DNA of 64,000 nt from NCBI GenBank assembly GCA_938082505.1, contig CALLLH010000003.1, positions 81,976-145,975 on the forward strand, read 5' to 3'. Under the pieces are notes generated by a model. That model made no database searches and was not told the origin of the DNA. It saw nothing but the letters and a program-made list of their open reading frames with translations. This stretch comes from an uncultured Flavobacteriales bacterium (GTDB lineage: Bacteria; Bacteroidota; Bacteroidia; Flavobacteriales_D; Sanyastnellaceae). The position numbers and the translations under genes are program-made. This document shows, one piece after another, positions 55,070-63,004 of this stretch. Within the stretch, counting starts at the first letter, position 1, and each line of letters opens with the position of its first letter.

Positions 55070-55846
55070 TCAAAGTGAGCGCGTCCTCCCTCCGTCAACC
55101 GGCAGGTTGATTCCACTGATGTAGGCGGCAGAGGGGCTGCAGAGGAATGCGATGGCCGCTCCAATCTCATGGGCTTCCCCCAACCGCTTCAGCGGCACCG
55201 CCTGCGCCATGGCGGACAGCACCTCTTCTGGTTGTTGACCCGTTCCGGCAGCCTTGTTCTGTGCAATCTGGTCCAGCCTCGCCGTACGCGTGGCGCCGGG
55301 GAGCACGTTGTTCACGGTGATGCCGTCCGGGCCCAGCTCATTGGCCAGTGTCTTCGCCCAATTGGCCACCGCCCCCCTCACGGTATTGGATACACCGAGC
55401 CCATCCAACGGCTGCTTCACCGAGGTCGAGATCACGTTGACGATCCTTCCGCCACCGGCCGACCGCATGCCCGGGAGGACCGCCTGGACCAACTGCTGGT
55501 TGCAGATGAGGTGCTGGGTGAAGGCGGCGAGGTAGGACGCTGCATCAGCCCCGTGGGCTGGACCGCCGGCTGGACCTCCAGTGTTGTTGACCAGAATGTC
55601 GACCGCCTGGGCTGCGACCACTGCGTCAGCCATCCGGCGTACGGCATTGGGGTCCGTAAAGTCCGCTACGGCGAATCCATGACCGGACCCGGGCAAACCG
55701 GATACGGCAGCCTCCAGCCGCTCGGCGTTGCGCGCCATGAGGGTGCAGGTGGCCCCCAATCCGGCCAATTCCATGGCCGCCGCGAGGCCGATTCCCTGTG
55801 AAGCCCCACAGACGAGGGCGTGTTTTCCGGTCAGGTCCAGTTGCAT
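55070..55846 (-). CDS. Short-chain dehydrogenase/reductase family protein lacking the usual YxxxK
   Basis: 258 residues from ATG 55846; the longer frame overlaps the divergent gene. The SDR cofactor motif CGASQGIGLA, NTGGPAGG (the NAG-like segment) and the C-terminal SAAYISGINLPVDGG are clear. At the active site the strand ISTSVKQPLDGLGVSNTVRGAVANWAK keeps Ser but has VSNTVRG where YxxxK is expected. Similar SNxxR variants exist among SDR family proteins, so this may be a distinct subgroup with a different mechanism or a non-enzymatic role. The substrate is unknown. Confidence 0.8.
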   Translation of the reverse strand: MQLDLTGKHALVCGASQGIGLAAAMELAGLGATCTLMARNAERLEAAVSGLPGSGHGFAVADFTDPNAVRRMADAVVAAQAVDILVNNTGGPAGGPAHGADAASYLAAFTQHLICNQQLVQAVLPGMRSAGGGRIVNVISTSVKQPLDGLGVSNTVRGAVANWAKTLANELGPDGITVNNVLPGATRTARLDQIAQNKAAGTGQQPEEVLSAMAQAVPLKRLGEAHEIGAAIAFLCSPSAAYISGINLPVDGGRTRSL

Positions 55847-55850
55847 GGAC

Positions 55851-55858
55851 GCAAGGTA
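55851..55858 (-). promoter_or_regulatory. -7-like box TACCTTGC, 4 nt before the SDR gene
   Basis: Minus-strand box with four bases to the ATG at 55846, part of an overlapping divergent promoter region with 55871-55878. Confidence 0.35.
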
Positions 55859-55870
55859 CTTCCGCCCCCG

Positions 55871-55878
55871 TATCTTCG
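55871..55878 (+). promoter_or_regulatory. -7-like box TATCTTCG, 4 nt before the membrane-protein gene
   Basis: Plus-strand box with four bases to the ATG at 55883. The start codons of the two divergent genes are only 36 nt apart, so both core promoters overlap. Confidence 0.45.
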
Positions 55879-55882
55879 TCCC

Positions 55883-56335
55883 ATGATGACCGGAATCCAA
55901 TACCTCCACGGCTTCTTGCGCTGGGTGGTACTCGTCCTGCTCCTCCTCTCCATCGTCAAGGCGTTCTCGGGCATGTCCGCCGGCCGGAATTTCAGCAAAG
56001 GGGACATGAAGCGGGGACTGTTTACGATGATTTCCCTCCACATCCAACTGGTGCTCGGGTTCATCCTGTATTTCGGAAAAGGGTGGAGCAGCATGCTGGG
56101 CAATGCCGATGCCATGGCCAACACGGTCATGCGCTTTTTCTCGCTCGAGCACATGGCCACCATGCTGATCGCCGTCATCCTCGGTACGCTGGGGCACAGC
56201 CTTTCCAAACGCGCCTCGGATGACCGCATCAAATTCAAGCGCCAGGCCATCTGGTTCACCGTCTCGCTCGTGCTGATCCTGTCGAGCATTCCGTGGCCCT
56301 TCAGGGCTGGATTCGAGGCCTACGGTTGGTGGTGA
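55883..56335 (+). CDS. Small four-helix membrane protein
   Basis: 150 residues from ATG 55883, right after the -7-like box. Four hydrophobic segments, beginning FLRWVVLVLLLLSIVKAF and ending IWFTVSLVLILSSIPWPF. Conserved-looking His residues in YLHGFLRW, LHIQLVLGFILYF, LEHMATML and LGHSL recall heme-ligating membrane proteins, but I cannot assign a family. The next gene, overlapping by four bases, is a c-type cytochrome lipoprotein, so a small electron-transfer pair is a reasonable inference. Confidence 0.7.
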   Translation: MMTGIQYLHGFLRWVVLVLLLLSIVKAFSGMSAGRNFSKGDMKRGLFTMISLHIQLVLGFILYFGKGWSSMLGNADAMANTVMRFFSLEHMATMLIAVILGTLGHSLSKRASDDRIKFKRQAIWFTVSLVLILSSIPWPFRAGFEAYGWW

Positions 56336-56661
56336 ACGTCCGGTTTTTCATGACTGCGGCCCTGACCGCCATCCTTGTGGGTTGCGGTTCCGGGGGCGAA
56401 GACCTTCCCCCCGAAGCCGGTACTGCCGTATCCCAGGCCCAGGCGCGCAACCTCTACGTGCGCAAATGTTCCCTGTGCCATGGTGATGACGGCAAATTGG
56501 GCGCCTCCAAATCGCCCGACCTGTCCACTTCGGCTCTGACCTTCAGCGAGCGCGTGGCCCTGATCACCTACGGCAAGGGCACCATGCCCGGGCAGAAGGG
56601 CATTCTCCAAAAAGAGGAGATTGCCGCCATTGCGCGCTACATCGAACTGTTCCGGGAATAG
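56332..56661 (+). CDS. Monoheme cytochrome c lipoprotein
   Basis: 109 residues from a GTG that overlaps the upstream stop (GTGA). A signal peptide with lipobox LVGC is followed by one CSLCH heme-binding motif (CxxCH) in LYVRKCSLCHGDDGKLG; GTMPGQKGILQKEEIAAIARYIE supplies the distal Met and the C-terminal helix of a class I cytochrome c. It is probably anchored in the membrane facing the periplasm. The preceding membrane protein is a plausible partner. hflX starts on the base after its stop. Confidence 0.88.
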   Translation: MNVRFFMTAALTAILVGCGSGGEDLPPEAGTAVSQAQARNLYVRKCSLCHGDDGKLGASKSPDLSTSALTFSERVALITYGKGTMPGQKGILQKEEIAAIARYIELFRE

Positions 56662-57840
56662 ATGCTGGAGAAACCCTTGGCGCGCAAAGACGGAAAGCCC
56701 GAACGGGCTGTTCTCGTGGGATTGGCCACGCGGGACCAGCCGCGCGAGCTGCTCGCGGAGTACCTCGACGAATTGGAATTCCTGGCCCGAACGGCCCATG
56801 CGGAGACCATCCGGTCCTTCACGCAATCGCTCGACCATCCCGACGTGAGGACCTTCGTCGGAAAGGGAAAGCTGGAGGAAATCACGGCCTATATCGAGGA
56901 GCACGACATCGATCTGCTCATTTTCGACGACGAGTTGACCCCCTCACAACTGCGCAACCTCGGTGAGGCCCTTCCCGAGACCAAGGTGCTTGACCGGGCC
57001 AACCTCATCCTCGACATCTTCGCCCAACGCGCCCGCACGGCCCACGCGAAAACCCAGGTTGAGCTCGCCCAGTACCAGTATCTGCTGCCGCGCCTCACCC
57101 GCATGTGGACCCACCTCCAGAAGCAAAAGGGGGGCATCGGCATGAAGGGGCCGGGCGAGAAGGAAATCGAGACCGACCGCCGGATCATCCGAGACCGGAT
57201 TTCAGCGCTGAAAAAGGACCTCGCCGCCATCGACCGGCAAATGGCGACCCAACGGGGCAACCGCGGCGCCCTGGTGCGCGTCGCGCTGGTCGGCTATACC
57301 AATGCCGGCAAGTCCACCCTGATGAACCGGCTGTCCAAATCGGAAGTCTTCGCGGAGGACAAGCTCTTTGCCACCCTCGACACCACCGTCCGCAAGGTGG
57401 TCATCCACAACCTGCCCTTCCTGCTGAGCGATACGGTCGGCTTCATCCGAAAGCTGCCCCACCAGCTCGTCGAGAGCTTCAAGAGCACACTCGACGAAAC
57501 GAGGGAAAGCGACCTGCTCGTGCACGTCATCGACGTCTCACACCCGCAGTTTGAAGACCACCTCAAGGTGGTGGTGGAGACCCTTGCGGAAATCGGGGCG
57601 GGAACACAGCGCACAATGCTGGTATTCAATAAAATAGACCAACTCAAGGATCCGGAAGGAGACGTGGCCCGCGAACACCTCATCGAGGGGCTGCGCCACC
57701 GTTTTGCAGACCATGATGGTCCCGTGCTCTTTCTTTCAGCCAAGACCAAGGAAGGGATGGACAGCCTGCGAGAAGTGCTGTATGCAGAGGTCCGGGAGCT
57801 GCATGTCCAACGCTTTCCGCACAATCACTTCCTTTACTGA
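56662..57840 (+). CDS. hflX: Ribosome-associated GTPase HflX
   Basis: 392 residues. HflX N-terminal domain (about 20-170, including ETKVLDRANLILDIFAQRARTAHAKTQVELAQ and LQKQKGGIGMKGPGEKEIE), then the G domain with G1 GYTNAGKST, G3 DTVGFIRKLPHQLVESFKSTLDE, G4 NKID and G5 SAKT. It splits or rescues stalled ribosomes under stress in the cytoplasm. The start directly abuts the cytochrome gene's stop. The downstream gene begins 2 nt after its end, so the group is one transcript. Confidence 0.95.
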   Translation: MLEKPLARKDGKPERAVLVGLATRDQPRELLAEYLDELEFLARTAHAETIRSFTQSLDHPDVRTFVGKGKLEEITAYIEEHDIDLLIFDDELTPSQLRNLGEALPETKVLDRANLILDIFAQRARTAHAKTQVELAQYQYLLPRLTRMWTHLQKQKGGIGMKGPGEKEIETDRRIIRDRISALKKDLAAIDRQMATQRGNRGALVRVALVGYTNAGKSTLMNRLSKSEVFAEDKLFATLDTTVRKVVIHNLPFLLSDTVGFIRKLPHQLVESFKSTLDETRESDLLVHVIDVSHPQFEDHLKVVVETLAEIGAGTQRTMLVFNKIDQLKDPEGDVAREHLIEGLRHRFADHDGPVLFLSAKTKEGMDSLREVLYAEVRELHVQRFPHNHFLY

Positions 57841-57842
57841 AC

Positions 57843-58712
57843 ATGCGAACCCTGTTGACTTGCATTTGCAGCCTGATGGCCTGTGCCTCTCTGGGACAGG
57901 AAGGCTTCATGCCCATGCTCGAAGCCAACAGGACCTGGTGCGGCATCGAAGGAGGATGGGTACCTACACCGGTGGAGTATCAAATCGAGGGTGATACGAC
58001 CCTCGCAGACGGAACCCTGTGGCACCTGATGACCGCACAGTACGAGGGCAATCCGACGGCCGGCCAAGCCGGTTGGTTCCATGAGGACGCCGAGACCGGG
58101 CAGGTGTGGATGCGGTGGGACCTCGATCTCGACCCCGGCACACTGTGGTTCGATTTCAGTCTGGAACCCGGGGAATCCATGGTGGCGCCGCAATGCCCCT
58201 GGGCAGAGATCACCTGCGTCGCCGTAGAACCTTTCACCTGGACGGACGGTACCGTGAGCCGGCGACTGACCCTCCAACTCCTGCCCGACAATGAGGCGTT
58301 CATCGAGTATTGGATTGAGGGCATCGGTTCGGAAAACGGTCCGATGGGGCCCTCTGCCTACCTCTGTACGGCCGATCTCGATCCCCATGCGGCCTGCTTC
58401 CTCCAGAACGGAGCGCTGCGGCACGATTTTGCGTTGGACACAACCTGGTTGCCCCCACACCCCGGTTGTACGGACAGCATAGCCGTCAATTCCCTCACGG
58501 AAGCTTCCCCGTTGACGGGCCATTTCCAAGTGGATCGAGGCCACCTCCATTGGAGCGGGGAACCCCGCGCGCCCGTCATTGTGGTTTACGACATGATGGG
58601 CCGGAACATCGGCCGTTTCACGGGATCGTCATCCTGGCCCATCCCCGCCCAAGGCGGGATCATCATTGCCGCCCTTGCCGATGGCAGGAGGTACAAAATC
58701 CGCATCGACTGA
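57843..58712 (+). CDS. Secreted protein with possible T9SS type A sorting domain
   Basis: 289 residues with a signal peptide (LLTCICSLMACASL). The middle shows beta-rich, Trp/Cys-containing sequence with Cys pairs (WCGIEGG, CPWAEITC), probably disulfide bonded. The C-terminal about 45 residues, VIVVYDMMGRNIGRFTGSSSWPIPAQGGIIIAALADGRRYKIRID, follow the strand pattern of type A (Por) sorting domains, though weakly. An exported or cell-surface protein is expected. Its function is unknown, and its position between hflX and rbfA has no obvious meaning. Confidence 0.6.
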   Translation: MRTLLTCICSLMACASLGQEGFMPMLEANRTWCGIEGGWVPTPVEYQIEGDTTLADGTLWHLMTAQYEGNPTAGQAGWFHEDAETGQVWMRWDLDLDPGTLWFDFSLEPGESMVAPQCPWAEITCVAVEPFTWTDGTVSRRLTLQLLPDNEAFIEYWIEGIGSENGPMGPSAYLCTADLDPHAACFLQNGALRHDFALDTTWLPPHPGCTDSIAVNSLTEASPLTGHFQVDRGHLHWSGEPRAPVIVVYDMMGRNIGRFTGSSSWPIPAQGGIIIAALADGRRYKIRID

Positions 58713-58715
58713 ACC

Positions 58716-59066
58716 ATGGCTGGAATTCGACAGGAACGCCTTGCTGCAATGCTCCAGAAGGAGATCGGCATGCTGTTCCAGAAAGAGGGGTCCGTCCGTT
58801 TCGGAGGACATTTCATCACCGTGACGACCGTGCGGCTGACCCGGGACCTCTCCCTGGCCCGCGTCTATTTGAGCTTCATGCCCATTGCCTCGGTCGGGAA
58901 GCCGGAAGAGGGATTGGCCCTGGTTCAATCCGAAGCCTACCATGTGCGCAAGGTCCTCGCAGGCAAAGTGGGCAAGCACTTGCGCAAAATGCCCGAGCTG
59001 CGCTTTTTCCTCGACGACAGCCTCGACCGGTACGAGGAGATTGACGACCTGCTCAAGGGCACCTGA
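58716..59066 (+). CDS. rbfA: Ribosome-binding factor A
   Basis: 116 residues, normal length. The KH-like family pattern is visible: RQERLAAMLQKEIGMLFQKEG, VTTVRLTRDLSLARVYLSFM, VRKVLAGKVGKHLRKMPELRFFLDDSLDRYEEIDDLL. It helps mature the 16S rRNA 5' end and 30S subunit. It is three bases downstream of the secreted-protein gene and 114 nt upstream of the permease gene, which has its own promoter-like box. Confidence 0.93.
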   Translation: MAGIRQERLAAMLQKEIGMLFQKEGSVRFGGHFITVTTVRLTRDLSLARVYLSFMPIASVGKPEEGLALVQSEAYHVRKVLAGKVGKHLRKMPELRFFLDDSLDRYEEIDDLLKGT

Positions 59067-59168
59067 ATTCAGGAAATTCATGGCCATCACAACCCCGCAA
59101 GGAGGATCAGGATGTCGACGACATCTGTGGCCGACGCCGGTGGGGGTATGGGCCAGGTGAACGGCATC

Positions 59169-59176
59169 TAACTTGG
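59169..59176 (+). promoter_or_regulatory. -7-like box TAACTTGG, 4 nt before a GTG start
   Basis: Four bases separate it from the GTG at 59181. The 114-nt gap from rbfA holds nothing else recognised except a small GATGTC/GACATC inverted repeat (59111-59125). Confidence 0.3.
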
Positions 59177-59180
59177 CGGC

Positions 59181-60422
59181 GTGAATCTCCCCTTCCGCAT
59201 CGCACGGCGCTACCTCTGGTCGCGGAAGTCCCAACGGCTGATCCACCTTGTATCCGGCATCTCCGTCTTGGTGGTGGCGGCCGTGGCGGCCGCCATGGTG
59301 ACCATCCTGAGTGCCTTCAACGGCATCGAAGACCTTGTGGAGGAGCTGTTTTCGAGCCTGGATACGGAGTTGGCGGTGCTGCCTTCCGACGGGCGCGTCA
59401 TGAGCGCAGATTGGGTCGACAGTTTGGCGGCACACCCCGGCGTGGCCCATGCCGGTGGCGTGCTCGAGCAGGATGTCGTGGTCCGGTGGCGGGATGAGCC
59501 CCATGTGTGCTCCCTCCTCGCCTTTGATGTGGACCATGCGCGCCACACAGGTTTGGCGGGCAGATTGAGGTCCGGAGATGTCCTGAAGGCGGACACCCTG
59601 GGGCAATCCTGCGGTTACGTCGGACTCGGCATGGCCATACAGATGAGATTGCCCACGCTCGGCGATGCTCCCGTGGTGCTTTCGGTGGCGGCGCCGAAAC
59701 GCGGGAGAAGTCTGGGCGCCATGCGGGGAAGCAACCTCCTTGATGGCGGTTTGGAGGGCATGATGGTCAGCCGGCGGTTGTCGGTGTGCGGCACTTTTTC
59801 AATCAATGCAGAAACCGATGCCGGAACCCTTGTGGCCCCTTTGGACTTCGCCCAAGAGGTGCTTCAGCGGCCGGGGGCCGTATCCCGGATCGAGCTCGTG
59901 CCTGCCGAGGGGTGGGGTTCAGCAGCGCTGAAGGCCTCACTGACCGAGCGCTGGCCAGAGCTGTCCACCCGGACGAGGCGCGAAAAGAACGCCCTCATTC
60001 ACGCGACCAGCCGGGCGGAGAAATGGGCCACATTCGCCATCCTGAGTTTCATCCTCGTGGTCGCGGCCTTCAACATTCTCGCCGCCTTGACCATGCTCCT
60101 GCTCGACAAAAGGCGGGACATCGACACCCTGTCCGCGATCGGCATGACCGGTCGGGAAATCCGGCAGGTCTTCTCTTGGCAAGGCCTGCTGATCAACGCA
60201 TTGGGGGCCGCGGCGGGCATCGCCATGGGCATCACCCTCGTCGTGCTGCAGGACCAATATGGGCTTGTCCGACTCGAGGGCGCCATGGTTCCGGCCTACC
60301 CTGTTGCATTGCATGCCTTGGACGTCTTGGGCGTGGCGCTGGTCGTGCTGGGGGTGGGCGGATCGTTCAGTGCCGCCATGGTCGCGTACCTCGTCCGCCG
60401 GATGGCGCCGGATGCGGGCTAA
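59181..60422 (+). CDS. LolC/E-type FtsX-like ABC permease
   Basis: 413 residues from a GTG start. An N-terminal membrane helix (IHLVSGISVLVVAAVAAAMVTILSAFNG) leads to a large periplasmic MacB-like domain (about 45-270), then three C-terminal helices with the FtsX pattern WATFAILSFILVVAAFNILAALTMLLLDKRRDIDTLSAIGM. The N-terminus LPFRIARRYLWSRKSQRLIHLVSGIS is typical of LolC/LolE. It would release lipoproteins from the inner membrane with LolD, which is not in the window. Its TAA stop is the start of a promoter-like box for dus. Confidence 0.87.
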   Translation: MNLPFRIARRYLWSRKSQRLIHLVSGISVLVVAAVAAAMVTILSAFNGIEDLVEELFSSLDTELAVLPSDGRVMSADWVDSLAAHPGVAHAGGVLEQDVVVRWRDEPHVCSLLAFDVDHARHTGLAGRLRSGDVLKADTLGQSCGYVGLGMAIQMRLPTLGDAPVVLSVAAPKRGRSLGAMRGSNLLDGGLEGMMVSRRLSVCGTFSINAETDAGTLVAPLDFAQEVLQRPGAVSRIELVPAEGWGSAALKASLTERWPELSTRTRREKNALIHATSRAEKWATFAILSFILVVAAFNILAALTMLLLDKRRDIDTLSAIGMTGREIRQVFSWQGLLINALGAAAGIAMGITLVVLQDQYGLVRLEGAMVPAYPVALHALDVLGVALVVLGVGGSFSAAMVAYLVRRMAPDAG

Positions 60423-60427
60423 TTTCG
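60420..60427 (+). promoter_or_regulatory. -7-like box TAATTTCG before dus, sharing the upstream stop codon
   Basis: The TAA of the permease stop is the first three bases; four bases follow before the dus ATG at 60432. It is identical in sequence and layout to the panD site. Confidence 0.4.
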
Positions 60428-60431
60428 CGCC

Positions 60432-61427
60432 ATGGTCCGCATAGGTCCCGTTGAACTCGGAGAATTTCCGCTCCTTCTCGCTCCGATGGAGGATGTGAGC
60501 GACCCCCCCTTCCGCAGCCTGTGCAAGGCGCACGGCGTGGACATGATGTACACCGAGTTCATCAGTTCGGAAGGCCTGATTCGGGACGCGGCCAAGAGCC
60601 GTCAAAAGCTGGACATCTACGAGAAGGAACGCCCCATCGGCATCCAGATTTTCGGTTCGGAAATCGACTCCATGCGCCGTGCCGCCGAAATCTCCGCAGC
60701 ATCGGGGCCGGACGTTCTTGACATCAACTACGGCTGTCCGGTGAAGAAAGTCGCCTGCAAGGGCGCCGGCGCCGGCATCCTGCAGGACATCCCCAAGATG
60801 GTGTCCATGACCAAGGAGATCGTCGAAGCGGTGCAACTGCCGGTCACGGTGAAGACCCGGCTCGGTTGGGATGACAATTCCAAGTACATCGTGGAGGTCG
60901 CTGAACGCCTGCAGGATGTGGGCATACAGGCGATTTCCATCCATGGCCGCACGCGCGCCCAGATGTACAAGGGTGAGGCCGATTGGACCTTGATCAGGGA
61001 CGTGCGACAAAATCCCCGCATGCGGATTCCGGTCTTCGGAAACGGGGACATCGATTCCCCTGAGAAGGCCCTCGCCTACCGCAATGAATTCGGCGTGGAC
61101 GGCATCATGATCGGCCGCGCGAGCATCGGAAATCCATGGATTTTCAATGAGATCAAGCATTTTTTCGCCACTGGCGAACACCTCTCCCGGCCGACGGTTG
61201 CGGACCGTGTCGAGGCAGCCCGCCAGCACCTGACCCACAGCCTCGAATGGAAGGGCGAACGGCTCGGTGTGGTGGAGATGCGGCGGCATTACGCCAATTA
61301 TTTCCGGGGACTGTCCCACTTCAAGGAGCACCGGCTCGCATTGGTCACGGAGGAAGACCCTTCAATATTGCACGGCGTGCTGGACCAAGTGGCCCAGCAG
61401 TATTCCGACGGCGTCCCCAACGATTAG
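60432..61427 (+). CDS. tRNA-dihydrouridine synthase (DusB type)
   Basis: 331 residues. FMN-dependent reduction of uridines in tRNA. Signatures: LLAPMEDVSDPPFRSLCKAHGVDMMYTEFIS, QIFGSEIDSMRRAA, DINYGCPVKKVACKGAGAGILQD (catalytic Cys), VTVKTRLGWDD, ISIHGRTRAQMYKGEADW, FGNGDIDSPEKA and IMIGRASIGNPWIF. It fits the DusB clade best, but Dus subgroups cannot be separated by eye. The next gene begins 9 nt after its stop. Confidence 0.93.
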   Translation: MVRIGPVELGEFPLLLAPMEDVSDPPFRSLCKAHGVDMMYTEFISSEGLIRDAAKSRQKLDIYEKERPIGIQIFGSEIDSMRRAAEISAASGPDVLDINYGCPVKKVACKGAGAGILQDIPKMVSMTKEIVEAVQLPVTVKTRLGWDDNSKYIVEVAERLQDVGIQAISIHGRTRAQMYKGEADWTLIRDVRQNPRMRIPVFGNGDIDSPEKALAYRNEFGVDGIMIGRASIGNPWIFNEIKHFFATGEHLSRPTVADRVEAARQHLTHSLEWKGERLGVVEMRRHYANYFRGLSHFKEHRLALVTEEDPSILHGVLDQVAQQYSDGVPND

Positions 61428-61432
61428 ATTCA
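61425..61432 (+). promoter_or_regulatory. -7-like box TAGATTCA sharing the dus stop codon
   Basis: TAG is the dus stop; four bases separate the box from the GTG at 61437. It matches the panD and dus sites in layout but is weaker in sequence. Confidence 0.25.
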
Positions 61433-61436
61433 CCCT

Positions 61437-62333
61437 GTGACGAACCAGCAGACCCAATCCTTGAGCCAATCCCTCATTTTCCTGGGGATCATGCTCGTGT
61501 GTTCGGTAGCCGCATCCTTTGCCGCTTCCGTCATCGGCCTTTGGATATTCGGAGAATCGGCGGCGATCGTTCCCGGTCAACCCATTCCGCAGGATGTCGG
61601 TACCTGGTGGCAACTGCACCTGCAGAATTTGATCAGCCAGGCGATTGGATTTGGAGGTGCCGTGTACATCGCCTACCGCATGTGGGAACGGTCCGTTCCC
61701 CAAGGGCTGACCATCGGACCTGGAGTTCTGGGCCTCGGCCCGCTCCTCCTGATTGCCATGGCCACGCTCCTCTCTGCCCCCCTGCTGAGCTTTGCCTATG
61801 AAATGAACATTGCGGCCATTCCGGAGGGCTCGTTGATGGAATCCGTTTTCAAACCCTTGGAAAAGATGCTCGAAGAAATCACCACCTTTTTGGTGACGGC
61901 CGAGGGGCCGCACCGTTTGGTGGTCATCCTCAGCGTTGCCGCAGTGCCTGCCATCTTTGAGGAACTGGGATTCCGTGGTGCGCTTCAGCCGCTCTTGATC
62001 CGGGCCACCGGCAGGGCCTGGCTGGGCATCCTGCTGACCTCGGTCATCTTCAGCGCCATCCACTTCCAGTTTTACGGTTTCCTGCCCAGGGTCATGCTGG
62101 GGCTCCTCTTCGGTTGGATCGCCTACCGCAGCGGGAGCATCATCCCCGGCATGGCCGCCCATTTCCTCAACAACGCGGCGGCGGCGGTGACCCTCTGGTA
62201 CACGGGAAGCATGACGGAAGACCTCTTCGAACTCGAAACTTGGGTCATCCTTGCGAGCCTCATGCTCACCGGCGGTGCCGTCTGGGCATACGACCGGATC
62301 ATGCCCCCCCTGAGGGCGAAGACCTCAGGTTGA
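61437..62333 (+). CDS. CPBP-family intramembrane glutamic protease
   Basis: 298 residues from GTG 61437. Multiple membrane helices, beginning FLGIMLVCSVAASFAASVIGLWIF. The ABI/CPBP motifs are complete: FEELGFRGALQPLL (EExxxR), FSAIHFQFYGFLPR and PGMAAHFLNNAAA. The family includes prenyl-protein Rce1-like proteases and bacteriocin-immunity proteins; the substrate here is unknown, and no bacteriocin gene is near. Its last 35 nt overlap the 3' end of ispD on the other strand. Confidence 0.88.
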   Translation: MTNQQTQSLSQSLIFLGIMLVCSVAASFAASVIGLWIFGESAAIVPGQPIPQDVGTWWQLHLQNLISQAIGFGGAVYIAYRMWERSVPQGLTIGPGVLGLGPLLLIAMATLLSAPLLSFAYEMNIAAIPEGSLMESVFKPLEKMLEEITTFLVTAEGPHRLVVILSVAAVPAIFEELGFRGALQPLLIRATGRAWLGILLTSVIFSAIHFQFYGFLPRVMLGLLFGWIAYRSGSIIPGMAAHFLNNAAAAVTLWYTGSMTEDLFELETWVILASLMLTGGAVWAYDRIMPPLRAKTSG

Positions 62334-62988
62334 GGAAGGCTTCCGCACTCAACAGGTCTTCGGGGGTGGTGATCTTGATGTTGTGCAAGTCCCCCTCCAC
62401 GAGTTCCAAATGGCCCCCTTGGGACTCCCATACTGATGCGTCATCGGTATACAAGGGAACGTACTCCGCCTCATACGCAGCCCTCAGGCGCTCCACATCG
62501 AATACCTGCGGGGTCTGAACGGCCCTCAGTGTTGCCCGGTCCAGGGGTTCATTCCCTTCAGCGCCCACCCGGCGGATGGTGTCCTTCACCGGCACCACGG
62601 GAATGGCCGCTCCATGCGCCACTGCCGCATTGAAACAGCGACGTATGGTCTCCACCTCCACGAAGGGCCGCACCGCATCGTGAATGGCGACTGTGCCCCT
62701 GCCTTCCGGCAGGGCGGCAAGCCCGTTCCGCACCGAATGGAAACGCTCGGCGCCTCCGGTGACCACAGCATCCACTGCCATTTCGGGAGCTTCCGCGACC
62801 AGCCCGTTCCAAATCCCGTGCAGGCTCTCGTGGAGGACGAGGACCACATGGAGGTCCGGCAAGGCCTGACGGAAGCGATCAAGGGTATGGAAAATGACCG
62901 GCCTGCCACCCAGCGGTAGAAACTGCTTGGCGACAGGCTGGTGCATGCGGGTTCCCGTTCCGCCGGCAACGAGGATCAGATGCTGCAT
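62299..62988 (-). CDS. ispD: 2-C-methyl-D-erythritol 4-phosphate cytidylyltransferase
   Basis: MEP-pathway isoprenoid synthesis. 229 residues. Nucleotidyltransferase motif ILVAGGTGTRMHQPVAKQFLPLGGRPVIFHTL (Gly-rich loop and Lys), then TGGAERFHSVRNGL, HDAVRPFVEVETI, VPVKDTIRR, TPQVFDVERL, the acidic TDDASV and the C-terminal NIKITTPEDLLSAEAFL. Its final 35 nt overlap the CPBP gene. It lies just 16 nt downstream of the superoxide dismutase gene and could be co-transcribed with it. Confidence 0.96.
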   Translation of the reverse strand: MQHLILVAGGTGTRMHQPVAKQFLPLGGRPVIFHTLDRFRQALPDLHVVLVLHESLHGIWNGLVAEAPEMAVDAVVTGGAERFHSVRNGLAALPEGRGTVAIHDAVRPFVEVETIRRCFNAAVAHGAAIPVVPVKDTIRRVGAEGNEPLDRATLRAVQTPQVFDVERLRAAYEAEYVPLYTDDASVWESQGGHLELVEGDLHNIKITTPEDLLSAEAFLNLRSSPSGGA

Positions 62989-63004
62989 ACGGCGGCGGGG
63001 TGGC

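Noticed and set aside
61437..62333. Bacteriocin immunity protein
   Set aside because: CPBP proteases are sometimes named so, but no precursor or transporter gene is near.
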